A stretch of 64,000 nucleotides of DNA, from the NCBI RefSeq assembly GCF_014529535.1, contig NW_023503616.1, positions 3,100,001 to 3,164,000 on the forward strand, written 5' to 3'. This stretch comes from Bradysia coprophila. Its lineage: Eukaryota; Arthropoda; Insecta; Diptera; Sciaridae. The position numbers were made by a program, and so were the translations under genes. Shown here piece after piece: positions 25,392 through 36,864 of the stretch. Under the pieces are notes generated by a model that saw only the letters and a program-made list of their open reading frames with translations, made no database searches and was not told the DNA's origin. Within the stretch, counting starts at the first letter, position 1; each line of letters starts with the position of its first letter.

Positions 25392-28300
25392 ATGCCTGTA
25401 CCCGAGAGTAACGGTGAAGTTATACTAATAACAGGTAAGAAGTACATGCTACATACCGTTTGAATATGATAATCATACAAACATTGACCACATTACACTT
25501 AAGAAACAATTCCTCTTCTTTTCGTATTAAGTTTCTCTTTTATCCATAACGATGAGTACATTGTTATTATTTAGTAAAATCATTTGAATTAGTTATAGAA
25601 CAATTACCATCAAAACAGTGCTCATTCCTAAGAGTTTTCGATTATAATCTCAGCCATTACAAATTCTCTGTACAGATTGATAAGGTAGTACCTCGTTTGG
25701 ATGATAAGCGTTTTTAATTGATTAAGTGCAAAATCTATTACAACATTTGTTTAACAGATACTCTAAGCGTACACCAAATGTATCAACGCAATTAATATAT
25801 TATACAAAGTTATCCGTTTAGAAACGGCAAGCATATCGCTTGACGATTATTCAAATCTGCTACTTCCTTTTCTTAAACTAATCTTTTTCTTTTTTGACTT
25901 CACATTCAATTTGACATATAAAACAAAACTGACCGTAGATCATCGCTTATTTTTGTCGTTGCTGTCGATAACAAATTATTATATCTAACGTTTCAATCGT
26001 CGAATGACTTCGACACTGTCAATAACATATCAATTAGTTCGTTCAAGATTGATCCTGGTAAGAAACGGAACCTAATCAATGCACTGAAAAAACAATTAAT
26101 TTGTATAAGACATCAACTCTAACAAGCCTGTGTATATTTTACCAATGAAAGTATACTCTAAAAGGTATGGTCTGCTGTCAAAATTTGTGTGGAGCGGAGG
26201 AAATCGTGATTTTATATAAACAAACTCACCACTCAATGAAAATCATTAAAGGTTTGTTTTTTATATGAAATCGCTGTTTCCTCCGGTTTGTATGGACAGA
26301 CCATACCTGGTTTGTACTATTTTAAAAACAAAAATGTGAATGAAAGATTCTAAAATTGAATAATAAAAAACATAAACACCAACCAAGTAAACTCTTTTTC
26401 GCGTTTTTTTAAATTATTATTTGCAATTGAATATATACAAATTTGATACACTTTTAATTAAAAAAACTGCAGTGGTATATGAATGGGATGATTTTAATTG
26501 CAATGAAAAAGAAATAGCCTCGATTTTCCATAAATAAATTCATTTTCAATTTTCTATTATAAAATTTTGTTAATTTATTTTGCTATTTGTGTGACAGGTG
26601 GTAGCGGCTTTTTAGGGCAGCATTTAGTGAAATTGTTGCAGGAACGTGATGATAATTGCAAAGAAATACGTATTGTGGATTTGGTGTCCTACACAAATCA
26701 TTTGGGTATGTTAAAATTACCCCCCAATTGAAAATAATTTGTTTTTATATTTTTAATGGAATTGGACGGAAAATAATTATTTTATTTCGTTTTGGTTTAT
26801 CGAATTCTGATTTTTCGTTTTCCATTTTTTGTGTGTATGTGTTTATTTTACATTTTTTTTTTCGCAGATCATTCCGAAACAAAACCAATCGTTTCATTCA
26901 TTGGGGATATTTGTGAACCGGAAACAATCGAAAAAGCATTTCAGGGTGTTGACTGTGTGTTTCATTGTGCTGCTTTCATTAATTTTCAATTTCCGTCCGA
27001 TTTAACTGAGTTAGAACGTGTTAATGTAAATGGTAAAATTCTGAACTAAATTTCGTATGCATTAATTAAAAGATTTAATTTTTTTCCAATTTTCGGAAAG
27101 GAAATGTTAGAGCTAAAATAATCTAATACTGAAATGAATCCCCTTTTTACAACGGATTTTATACGTAACAAGATATTCATAATACTCTACACACAGGTAC
27201 CAAAAATATCATTAATTTATGCGTCAAATACAGTATACCACGTTTGATATACACGAGTACATCAGCTGTCACGATTCTGCCATACATGGGTAGAGCAACA
27301 TTCGCATTAGTTATCAATCAAACGGAAAGCAAGGCAAAGACACCGTCAACGGATAGCGGATTTTTGATTCCGGGCTATTCATCATCGAAATTACGCGCTG
27401 AAAAGATAGTTTTAGCTGCATATGGAGCTACATTGGGCAATCATGTTGGTAAGGATAAATCAATTTCGTTTAAAGTTTATGTTGGAAAACATGATTTGGT
27501 AACATGTTCCGGAAAATTCATGCCATTTTTAACGTTGGACTGGAATGTGTTACCGAGTTATTTGGTTTATAAATGAACTTGTATCATTCAGCCATTAGAG
27601 CTGAATGACGTGCATCAGTGGATGCAGAGCGAATCATATTCGACTAATTTTTCAGATGAAATGTTGACCGTTGCCCTGCGTCCGACAATGATGTATGGTG
27701 AAGAAGACTACAAATTTATGCCTACGATAATGAAGGTGGCGCATAACTTTAATCAACAAATTCCGAAATTATTCGGACAAGGAGGGAAGCATCAAATTAC
27801 ATATGTCGGTAAGTGATTCAGCCTGAATTCTAGTTCCTCGTAGTATCAGTAAAATACAAAATTTCAAACACTTTCCCGGAGGCTAATGTAGAATTTTGAT
27901 ATAATATAATGAACACAATGAATGAAGATGTTTTTGTAGCTGGAAAACAAGGCAAAACTACAGCTGAGTTGATGTGTGAAGATAATCAGTAATAATAATT
28001 GTGTGGCGTTTCTTGGTACAATAAAATGCGTCCGTTTCTATAGAAATTTAAATTTTTATGTGTTTCGTCGATTTCGCTTCTTTTTTTGTTAGTGGGGAAG
28101 GTCACGTCAATGCAACTTGAAAAATTTATGAGCTAGAACAACATTAAAAAAGAAATCTTAAATTAGATCCGGTTGAATTTTGAAGAAACATAGACCGCAG
28201 ATACTAAGTCGTAATATTTCATTCATAGTTCAAACAAAAGTTCAACAATACAGCCTCATTTGTTATATCATGTTCTCTGGTTATATAGGGCGACTTTTCT

Positions 28301-30636
28301 TAGAGCTAATTATTTTTTTTGTTCGTCGTTGTCGATAACAAATGATATCGACATTATGTGAGATGTTGGTCTCATAAAACTTTAACTGCATTATCAGAAT
28401 GGAGAGCCAAGCAATTATTTTAAATCGGCCTAATGCTCGGCATGGGTATGGATGACGTTGTAGAGCCTAGAGGTTAAATGTATTCAGCAAACAATTAGAT
28501 ATTAATTGGAAAAATCATCTTTTGATGGTGTCAGCGATCGGCTGCACACAGACTTAAAAGTCATAGCTCGGTGGAGGCCATTTATTCGCGTTTTCCTTGA
28601 AAAATGTCCTTAGTTGAATTTTGCATGAAGCCGATCGCTGACACCATCAAAAGATATTTATTCTAATTAATATGTTAGCTGAAGAAACTTAAGCTCTACA
28701 ACGTCAACCTTACCCAAGCCAAAGCTTTAGCCGACTAAAAAAATCGTTCGGCTCTCCTGTGTAGTATCACCACAATTTATAATTCGATTTGAGGTGCTTT
28801 CCATTTCCAATGTAATTCGTTAGAACAGTATCCTATTTTGCGTCACAAAAAACCGACTCAGCTAGGAACCAACACAGCGCTTTTACGTCGAGAATAAAGT
28901 TAGAGTTGAGTTGAGATCTTGGATGAAAAGCTGTTGTAAAAACTGAACCGAGCTAAAAAAAAATTGCGTCAGCCTAAATATTCGTGATGTCACAAATATT
29001 TGTATTAAGGGCAGGGTAAATTAAAATGATCGATTATGAAGATTTTTAGCGTATCGTGATTTGAAAACGAGTATAGAACTAAATAAAAAGCTTTCGATCA
29101 ATTTGTATAACATTCACAATTTTTTTTTCGGTGTATTCGCGAGCGAGTCGAGCTTATGCGTGTGCATTGGAACTGTTTGTGTTTACATATAATAAACCTA
29201 ACAAATGCAATATAAACAGTTCAAATGGGCGGTATATAAGACTATACTGGCTTTCAAATATGGATACACTCAGAGTCGATCATTTTGATTTGCTTCCACT
29301 TTACAATGAAAAACTGAACGAATTTCAAAAATTTTGTGATAACACAAATAATTTGTGCCAGCACAAAAATTGTCACTATCTTAAACGGGGTTTAATTGTG
29401 ATGCAACTGCACATATGAAAAAATAACTTTATTTACAGAATAGAATTGTTTATGTCTAGATCGTTCATAAACAAAGTTCAATGAAAAAATTATAGAATTG
29501 CCTCAGAGCCTCACGGACTTGGTTTTTTTTTTTAAATAACATCTCCATAATATTTGCAAACAGTATATGTCTATCTAATTATAGACGCAAAATTACTCGA
29601 TAAAAATCAATTGCCTTTAAATATAGTTATTATTAAGCAGCCGTTAAAATTAAATGGATAAAATATCCGAAAATATACCATGTCATTAATTGCGTGTCTC
29701 CAAGGCTCCAAGCGAAATTTAAATATATTTTATTTACATCTTTTTCGCATAAAAAAGCCCCAGAAACTTATATAAATTCTCTTAAAGATTTATCGTTAGC
29801 TTATTTTTACAAATTATACCCATCTTATAAATAGTAAATTGACATTAATTTCGCATACCAGCCCAACCACCCAGCATACAATTTAATTTCCACCTATATT
29901 TTTCCCTTGTTTGGAAAAAAAGAAAGTCTTTTCAATTTATTTTTCCTGTGCTGCGAAAAATGTACACAACACAATCACCCGCATATTTATAACAGCAGAA
30001 AAAAAACCCGAGAAACAAATAAAACCAAAAAGCAAAGTTAAAGAAGAAAAAAAGCACATTGTCTTACAAAATATTTGGTTGTTGAAAATATAATTTTTTT
30101 TTATTTGTTCTTAACATTTTCTTCGTTTTATTTAATTTCGTCTTTACTTTTATTTCGTTTTTCTCCCATCCATTTCAACAATAGGAAACGTTGCCTGGGC
30201 CCACATTCGTGCCAAAGACACATTGAAAAGGGAACCGAAAAAAATAGCTGGACTTCCGGTATTTATAACAGATGACACACCAATCGAAGACACAACCAGA
30301 TTCTGCCAACGAATATCGCGTGCAACAAATACATTGAAATTGCGACCCACTTGGTGGTCAGTGCCAGCATTTTTCACATATTTTATTGCATTTATGTTGG
30401 AATTTTTCGTTCAACTGGCCAATCGATTGTATTTCGGTGTTAAATTGTCATTTCAGCCGCGTGCATTAGTCGCGTACTCATCGTCAATCATAATGTTTAG
30501 TCGATTGAGAGCATCGATTCATTTGGATTATGAGCCAATATTTACGGAAGATAAATCGATACAGAACAGCGCTAGTTGGTATGAAAAATGGTATAATGAC
30601 TATGCGCTGGCGAAAAATACGAAAAAGAATAGTTAA
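25392..30636 (+). CDS. 3-beta-hydroxysteroid dehydrogenase/isomerase-family SDR enzyme
   Basis: Six exons join in frame: 25392-25434, 26598-26705, 26868-27032, 27197-27448, 27656-27808 and 30185-30636, totalling 1173 nt, 390 aa. All five introns are GT-AG and phase 1. The N-terminal dinucleotide-binding motif TGGSGFLG (about residues 14-21) is intact, as are the acidic strand end IRIVDL, the motif VFHCAAFINF, a catalytic Ser in YTSTSAV (residues 124-130) and the YSSSK active-site pair Y166/K170. YVGNVAWAH in the last two exons is a hallmark of the 3-beta-HSD family. A hydrophobic stretch in the last exon (FFTYFIAFMLEFFVQLANRL) suggests membrane association, as in ER-bound relatives. Family chemistry is NAD(P)-dependent oxidation of a 3-beta-hydroxyl on a sterol or lipid; the insect substrate is not predictable from sequence. 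The 2.4-kb last intron carries a transposon (28437-28722). AATAAA lies at 30668-30673. Confidence 0.9.
26163..26308 (+). mobile_element. MITE with AGGTATGGTCTG termini in SDR-gene intron
   Basis: The end AGGTATGGTCTG and its exact complement CAGACCATACCT bound 146 bp. Inner arms continue as GGAGGAAATCG, ATATAAACAAAC and their complements. It lies in the first intron of the 3-beta-HSD-like gene and has no ORF. Confidence 0.75.
28437..28722 (+). mobile_element. Long-TIR MITE in last intron of SDR gene
   Basis: Arms of about 100 bp: 28517-28543 (ATCTTTTGATGGTGTCAGCG...) is the exact complement of 28629-28655, and the outer parts (GACGTTGTAGAGC / GCTCTACAACGTC) also pair. The 286-bp unit sits in the 2.4-kb intron before the last exon and has no coding potential. 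Confidence 0.8.
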
Positions 30637-31201
30637 TTTTATGTTGTGCATTGGTTTTTGTATTGAAAATAAATTTATTTCATTAAAGGAATTGATTGCG
30701 TTTTCTGGTCTACCTCTATAAAACATACATACACGAACAAGAAGTTGGTCATTTTCCGATTAATTTAAACTGGTGCTGGAATAGATTAATCTTCTCTTTC
30801 CTCATTATCCATTAGACATATACACGTCCAATTGGCAGAGCTTCTACAATGAAAACTTGTATTCATCAATTTTTTGACCTAATTATTTATGAGGACCTAG
30901 TATAAAGTGTATTGTATAAAAGGAAAACGAAAGCCCCAAGTTTTTTATGTCTTAGTTAATTTACAAAATAAAAGGTTAAAAAATGGTGAAAACTCGAGTT
31001 GTTGTTTATTTGAGCCTAATACAGTACTTCAATGAAGTTCACACCTAGATTCATACAACGACAAAGTCGCGATATTTCAACACTAGTTAAGAAAATGACT
31101 ATTACACTACAGACCTCATAAAGTGTTGCAATGGATTTAGTTATATATTTTACTGGGGTCGCAATGAATTTCATGTTTCTTGTAGTTCGATCAAATATTG
31201 T

Positions 31202-31335
31202 AATAGTACATTACTTAACAATGAGGCAAATGGTACTTCTTGTGTGAAATTTATCGATCGAGGCGTAGCCGAGATTGGTAAACACACAAGAAGTACCATT
31301 TTCATCATTTACCGCATTGTTAAGAATAGTATATT
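31202..31335 (+). repeat. Hairpin element with GGCGTAGCCGAG loop
   Basis: Arms 31202-31246 (AATAGTACATTACTTAACAA...GGTACTTCTTGTGTG) and 31283-31335 are complementary with small gaps. The loop carries GAGGCGTAGCCGAG, a variant of the loop seen in other hairpins here. Its right arm overlaps the start of the 179-bp copy B. Confidence 0.75.
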
Positions 31336-31503
31336 ACTTCCAAGGTTCCAAGTTGTGTATTTGATAAGTGGGGTGTTACAGCCCAACCCGAAGGGGAGGG
31401 CTGTATTCCCCACTTGTCAAATAACAACTTGGAACCTCGTAAGTACAATGCTTTACGTGATTAGGCAAGGTAAATGAAAATGAAACATGCCGTAACACGT
31501 AAA
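31325..31503 (-). repeat. 179-bp snap-back repeat, copy B (inverted relative to 1461-1639)
   Basis: The reverse complement of this segment matches 1461-1639 with about nine substitutions and no indel by my count. The internal palindrome and its ACCCGAAGGGG loop are preserved. Confidence 0.85.
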
Positions 31504-31505
31504 GG

Positions 31506-31584
31506 TATTTTATTCAAAAGCTTGAGGTAAAGTTTTGGATCCGTGCAGTAAATTTAACTTTACCTCACGTTTTTGAATAAAATA
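31506..31584 (+). repeat. Hairpin with TTTTATTCAAAA stem
   Basis: Arms 31506-31534 (TATTTTATTCAAAAGCTTGA...) and 31556-31584 pair with few mismatches around a 21-nt loop. A partial relative with GAGGTATTTTATTCAAA lies at 31857 and ends CCTTACCTCAC near 31925. Confidence 0.7.
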
Positions 31585-31589
31585 GTTAG

Positions 31590-31740
31590 ACAGAGGTTTA
31601 GATTTAAGACAGAGGTGCATAATCTACTATTGCACCTCTGTCCAAAATATCCAAAAATTTTGACGATTTGGATTATGTACGACGCCTTCGGCTCGGTACA
31701 AAACTTCCAATAATCTACTATTTCAACTCTAGGGTTGTAA
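31590..31740 (+). repeat. Hairpin pair with CGCCTTCGGCTC loop and two AATCTACTATT ends
   Basis: GACAGAGGTGCA (from 31609) pairs with TGCACCTCTGTC (to about 31643) around AATCTACTATT (31621-31631). Next to it TGTAC...GTACA encloses CGCCTTCGGCTC (31683-31694), and a second AATCTACTATT follows at 31712-31722. The same parts occur at 53020-53139 in a different arrangement. Confidence 0.7.
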
Positions 31741-32052
31741 AACATACATGAAAATATGAGATTTCTAATAGCACAGTACTTACCAATGTGACAAATGATC
31801 GAAATGGTACTTCTTGGGAGGGGTATACCGATCTCAAGTGAAAGCTATTGACAAGTGAGGTATTTTATTCAAATAAATACTTGTATGAAAGTTTCCCGGC
31901 CACTAAGTAACATCAACCTTACCTCACTTTTTTGAGTGATAGTAATTTCATGTTTTGTTTATGATTCTTTTAACAATTCCTCTGCGTGTCTATGACACTA
32001 TGAATGACTTAGTTCTTTAAGTTCAGTTCATCCTCTTTACAAAACAGCATTT

Positions 32053-32134
32053 GTTAGATATTGTATCTACGTGAACGAGTTGTTGTGAAATCACTTGAAT
32101 ATGAGTGGTTGTTCACGTAGATACAATATCTAAC
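32053..32134 (+). mobile_element. 82-bp perfect-TIR element with 7-bp duplication AGCATTT
   Basis: The 24-bp arms 32053-32076 and 32111-32134 (GTTAGATATTGTATCTACGT...) are exact complements around a 34-nt interior. AGCATTT is repeated exactly just outside both ends (32046-32052, 32135-32141), as expected for a recent transposition. No coding space; about 400 bp upstream of the ionotropic receptor. Confidence 0.8.
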
Positions 32135-32535
32135 AGCATTTTAGTAAGAACCATAAAATACATCATAGCACTCCAAGGTCACTGAAGTTCCCGTTAATTA
32201 TAATATTTCAGAATATTGTAACGAAACATATAAAATCAATCAATAGATTCAATATCAATATTTCACTACATGAATTCTAAACGTTCTACAGGAAAAAGTG
32301 TTGTTGTAGACTTGACTACTGTAATTTTCACAGCTAACATCCATAGTCAATAGTCCAAACTATTTTTCAAGCAACAAACAGGGACTTCTAAAACTATTGT
32401 TATACCATCAATGCGTCAATCACTAATGCAAATTCCATGTACGCTTAAAAGTCTGTGATTATAAATGTAATTATTAAAATATTTCTATGACATTGTTGTA
32501 CAAAATTTATACACTGAATTTCCGGTAAAAGAAAA

Positions 32536-34809
32536 ATGAGTTTGATGAAAAGTTTCCAGGAACTTGTTCGTCATTTAGTGAGTGAATATTCTCTCTGCAT
32601 CGTGCACGTTTTGAAAATGTTTTTATACGAAAAACATTCGTTCCTCCTGCTAACGGGACTTTTTAGTTGCGCTTGTGTTTCTGATATTCTTATCCCAGCC
32701 ACAATATCACCAAAGGAAAATCTGCTTTTGAAAATTGTCAGTGATTTTGCTTTGAAATTCATTCAAAATCAAGCAACATTTATAACACTGATGGCAGCGT
32801 CATCCACGCCAGAACATGATCTTATGCATGAGGATATCATTAGAAATTTCATAAAGCTAAACAATGACAAATTTACATATCTAATCATTAACTATAAGAT
32901 TCGTGTGACGAAACGGAGCACATTTCATCTGTTTTTGATCGAAACTTACAAAGACTTTAGGTAAAGTAAAGCTATTTGTGTCGTTTGGAATTGTCTTTTC
33001 ATGATTTTCACATGTAAATTGCGAGGAGTTGAGCTACGAATTAGAATCGATATTTGATATTGAAAATCGTTAATGGACCATTCTAACCAATGTTGATGGT
33101 GATCATTATTCTAATTCAGTTTGTCTGCAGTAAAGTTCTACTTAGCATTAATCGCAGCAGTCTTCGAGCAAAACCACGCGATTTTTTCCTGGTTGTAATT
33201 ACAAGCGTTAAAGACAACACCGAAGAATTCCTGAACGATTTATTTGAGGCGTCATATGCAAAATCGATTCTTACGATCAACTTTCTGTCACCACTTCAAA
33301 ACGAATCGGCATGGTTGATGACCACATTCATGCCATTTGTCAAGAGTTGCAACTCCCTTCAACAGCATAATATTGCTATTTTGACGGAGCAAAATTATTC
33401 TATATCAGGATCTACCGATGTAATTTATCCACATAAAATGCACGACTTTCGGCAATGTCCAATTATAGCAGCAGTTTTCCACACACCTCCGTTCATAATT
33501 GTTTATTCGAATGGAAGCGACGAAACAGTCGATGGTATAGACACACGAATTCTGGGACAAATGGCACAAAAGTTTAATTTTAAATTAGTTTATCGAACGC
33601 CACGGGACAAACGAGGTAGGGGAACAATATATGCAAATGGTTCGGTTACGGGATGCATTAAAATGGTAAACGTGAGCTATTTCCGACGTTTTCAATTATT
33701 TAGATATTTACAATTTAGATAGTTGATCAAGAAGCCAACCTCACTGTCGGTGCTTATATGAGAACGCCATCACGAAGTCATTATATGGTACCGTCAGAAT
33801 CATACATACAAGTCGCTCTAGGCTTTGCAGTTCTACCTAGTGAAGACATTTCGACGCCTATGGAAAGAATACTAGCTCCTTTTACAATGCATCTTTGGGA
33901 GTGTACTAGTCTATTGGTTACACTTGCTGTGATCATTATTTTAATTACAAAAACAATGACCCGCCGTTGGAGACACTTTGCTATTGGCGGTGATGTAAAC
34001 AGGGCTCCAATTCTTAACATGTGGAACTCATTTTTGGGTGGTAGCATTGGCAATCCAATGTTTGCAACAGCTCGATATTTAAGTACATTTGCCCGTACCC
34101 TACTTGTTATATGGTCAACGGGTTGCTTAGTGCTGCGCGGTTCTTATCAAGGCGCTCTATACGATTTTATGCAACGAGAAGATCTCTCCTCACCTCTCGA
34201 TACCATTAGCAAAATAAACCATTCCGATTGTGATTTGATAGTCATGAGTACAGCCACCTCTTCGCTGGATGAATTTTATTTTGATAGGAGCAGGTAAACG
34301 ATTCGTTAATATTACTAATTTCGTACGTTCATGTTCATTTGTTTGAACCAAGGCACTTGACTTACAATTATTCTCAGCAAAGGATCTTCCAACAAGTGTT
34401 CGACAGAGAACTTACTGGAGCTGTATACTGTAACGACTTACAAATGAAGTATTTTAATCTATTGAATCCCCTTCGTCGCCTGCAAATGACAAAAGATCGA
34501 CTATTTCTCATGTCTGTTGTTATTTATTTCAATCATGTGTCCGCTTTGCAACCGATATTCGACCAAGAATTGTTATTATTAACGGATTCTGGTCTCATCC
34601 AATACTGGGCACAAGAATTTACTGATGGAAGATTGGATAGCAAGAAAAACCGGCAACGCATACCTAAAAAACTAAATATACAAAATGTGCTCGCAATATT
34701 TGAAATTTGCTTGGGACTATTAACAATTTGCTTGCTTGTATTTGTTCTGGAAAAAATTGGAACGCGATTTACGTGGCTTAGAAATATTATTGAAAAGTTA
34801 ACTTATTGA
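32536..34809 (+). CDS. Divergent ionotropic receptor (IR) chemoreceptor
   Basis: Four exons: 32536-32960, 33131-33665, 33719-34293 and 34353-34809, 1992 nt, 663 aa, the usual size for insect IRs. All junctions are GT-AG. Ligand-binding lobe 1 has IVDQEANLTVGAYMRTPSRS from residue 321. Membrane segment 1 is about residues 383-397 (LLVTLAVIIILI). The pore region and segment 2 run to about 468, with RTLLVIWSTGCLVLRGSYQG; SYQGALY corresponds to the conserved SYTANL site of glutamate receptors. Segment 3 is about 623-647 (IFEICLGLLTICLLVFVL), followed by a 16-residue cytoplasmic tail. IRs form cation channels with co-receptors in sensory dendrites and respond to odours, tastes, humidity or temperature. 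This one looks like the rapidly evolving divergent clade rather than a conserved antennal IR. The start is uncertain: ATG 32617 (residue 28) would place a signal-peptide-like MFLYEKHSFLLLTGLFSC at the N-terminus. AATAAA is at 34873-34878. Confidence 0.88.
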
Positions 34810-35016
34810 ACGTTAGCGAATTTTAACCTTTTATATGCTAACTTTTATGGCGAACCAATGAAATGGGGAGAGAATAAAAAATGTGTAACAAAGAGAAAGC
34901 CTTGATCAAATATTAGACGATGTTTTAAACAAAAGAAGAAGAATCGTTTATTATGCAGCATTCTGCCCAATCTGGGTAATAGTATCGTCGTATAACAGTT
35001 GGTTCATTCTATGTTC

Positions 35017-36864
35017 CAATAACTTTTAGCCTCACGAAGTAGTAGGCGGTGTGAAAATGGCTGGACGTAAAAAATTTTGCTCGTCGAATTTGTCTTAGTT
35101 TTTCAAGTTATTTCTTGGTTTTTGTGGTTTATTTGATGTTAAAGTTGTTTACAATTGTGTACGATTGTTTTCGCGAGCGATTGTTGTTTTTCCCGAATGA
35201 AATTTCGACGGACGGAGACTTAGGCGGTGAAACGGGACGGTTACCAACATTTTTGCTCGACAAGTTGTTCCATGGAATTCATGGAACTCATGAATTTGAA
35301 GGAAATGCCGAGAAATAGAAGCCGAATACCAATGCGGAAACTAACAGGAGGGATATCGAACGGAGCTGTATCCAGGTCAAGCAGTGAAACTCGATGATGA
35401 ACGAAGGCTCTGGTCCTGGTGTCAACGTGTTGCAAATACGGTTTGTACCGCGTAAATGATACTGAACTGATTCGCTCGGGACATAGTGCAGCGCGGTTTG
35501 GAGAAAACTCTGACTCCAGTTGACGCAGATACGGTTTGTATATGTTAATGGTTTTCGGTACGTGCGATGTAACTTGAAGAATGAATGGTTGATGCTTTCC
35601 AGTTACCATTCTCTGAATGTGTCGTATCTCACGGTTTTACTTTGTGCATTTACACTTTTGATTTCGATGTGCCGTTGTACCAGTTTTGGCAAACAGATGC
35701 TTAACGGATGGTCCTGTACGATTAGAAGCCTTATTCTTGTTTTCGCTCTTCGTACGTACACAAGTACAATTGGTTTACAATTGTTCGTTGTTGCTCTAGA
35801 CTTTCCGTGATGTTGAGCGCTTCGAGTTTCGGTCTGTTGTTGGTTTTAATTGTTGTCGACGTCTGTCAATTCAAAGTTATGATTCGTTAACCTTCAGTTT
35901 TTCTTTAGCGTTGCTTGAAGGGAACGTTTGCCTTGCTTGGAGGAACTGTTCTTTCCGTAACGTTTAAGGGCTTAGCAGCCTCTGAGTTTGAGCGTTTCTT
36001 GCTCGTTTCCTAAGAGGATCGTATCCTCTATATGTAGGTGTCGTTGTTTACGTGGTGTGGCCAACACATGTGGAGCGTTTTACGAATCGTTGAGAAGAGC
36101 ATTCCCGTTGCGCGGTCTGTCGGAACAGCGAGTATTTCATTTGCTTCCAGTTTTTCTCGGATATTTGTTGACGGGAGCATTCTCGTTTCTTTGACTAGCG
36201 ATAGTGTAAACGGCTTTATGTAAAAATTTGGCTGTGTTATCTTCTGCTAAAGATATCTGATCTTAATGTTATCTCTCTCGTTTTACGCGCTAATGGCTTA
36301 TTGGAGAACACTTTTTTGAATGATACGAAAGTCAAAAGAATGATTACGCACCAACGCTTGATAATGGCCTTACGATGAAATATCGATGAATCTGAATGAA
36401 TGGTTTGTATGACGTGTGGTTTGGTAAGTCTCCTGCTACAGGTAATTTTCTTCACGATGCCAATTCTATACAAAAATATTTCTGAGCAATGAAAGAGCTC
36501 AGGTGGTTGGTTCATCTCCCCACTGCCATGTAGTTAGTCCGACCACATAGATCGTGCGACGGTGGATGAGTTAGTTACCACAGAAAGTACTCTGTGGTAT
36601 ATAAGAAAATAGTAGACCAGAATGGTGTGCCCTACACTGATATCATTCAGAACACACATAAGGGTCGAAAGGTGGAAGTTGAGCAGGGAGAGTGAAGACG
36701 TTTTAATGTGTGCTTTGAATGTAATCAAGGAGAACGAAAAGGGAGGATTAGGGTCTGACTTACAATCAAATCAAACCAAAATCCTCACGTCCAATGTTCT
36801 CATGGGATCGCTCACAGGAGCACGTTTTGGTTACTCAAGTCAAGTCAATAACTTTTAGCCTCAC
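35017..36864 (+). mobile_element. Possible LTR-retroelement remnant (GC-richer block between 19-bp direct repeats)
   Basis: The exact 19-mer CAATAACTTTTAGCCTCAC occurs at 35017-35035 and 36846-36864. The block between is visibly richer in G+C and CpG than its surroundings from about 35040 to 36230. Its right part (36529-36863) starts TGTAGTTAG, ends TAGCCTCA and contains GTATATAAG at about 36595, so it could be a complete 3' LTR, with 35017-35034 the last bases of a truncated 5' LTR. No gag or pol could be recognised on either strand; the ORFs there (for example 35241-35609 minus) are uninterpretable. The identification is an inference. Confidence 0.35.

Noticed and set aside
33758..34053. 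Minus-strand ORF 33781-34053
   Set aside because: It is the antisense shadow of an ionotropic receptor exon.
35241..35609. 122-aa minus-strand ORF in the GC-rich block
   Set aside because: No family resemblance, and the local higher GC lowers the stop frequency, so the length is not informative.
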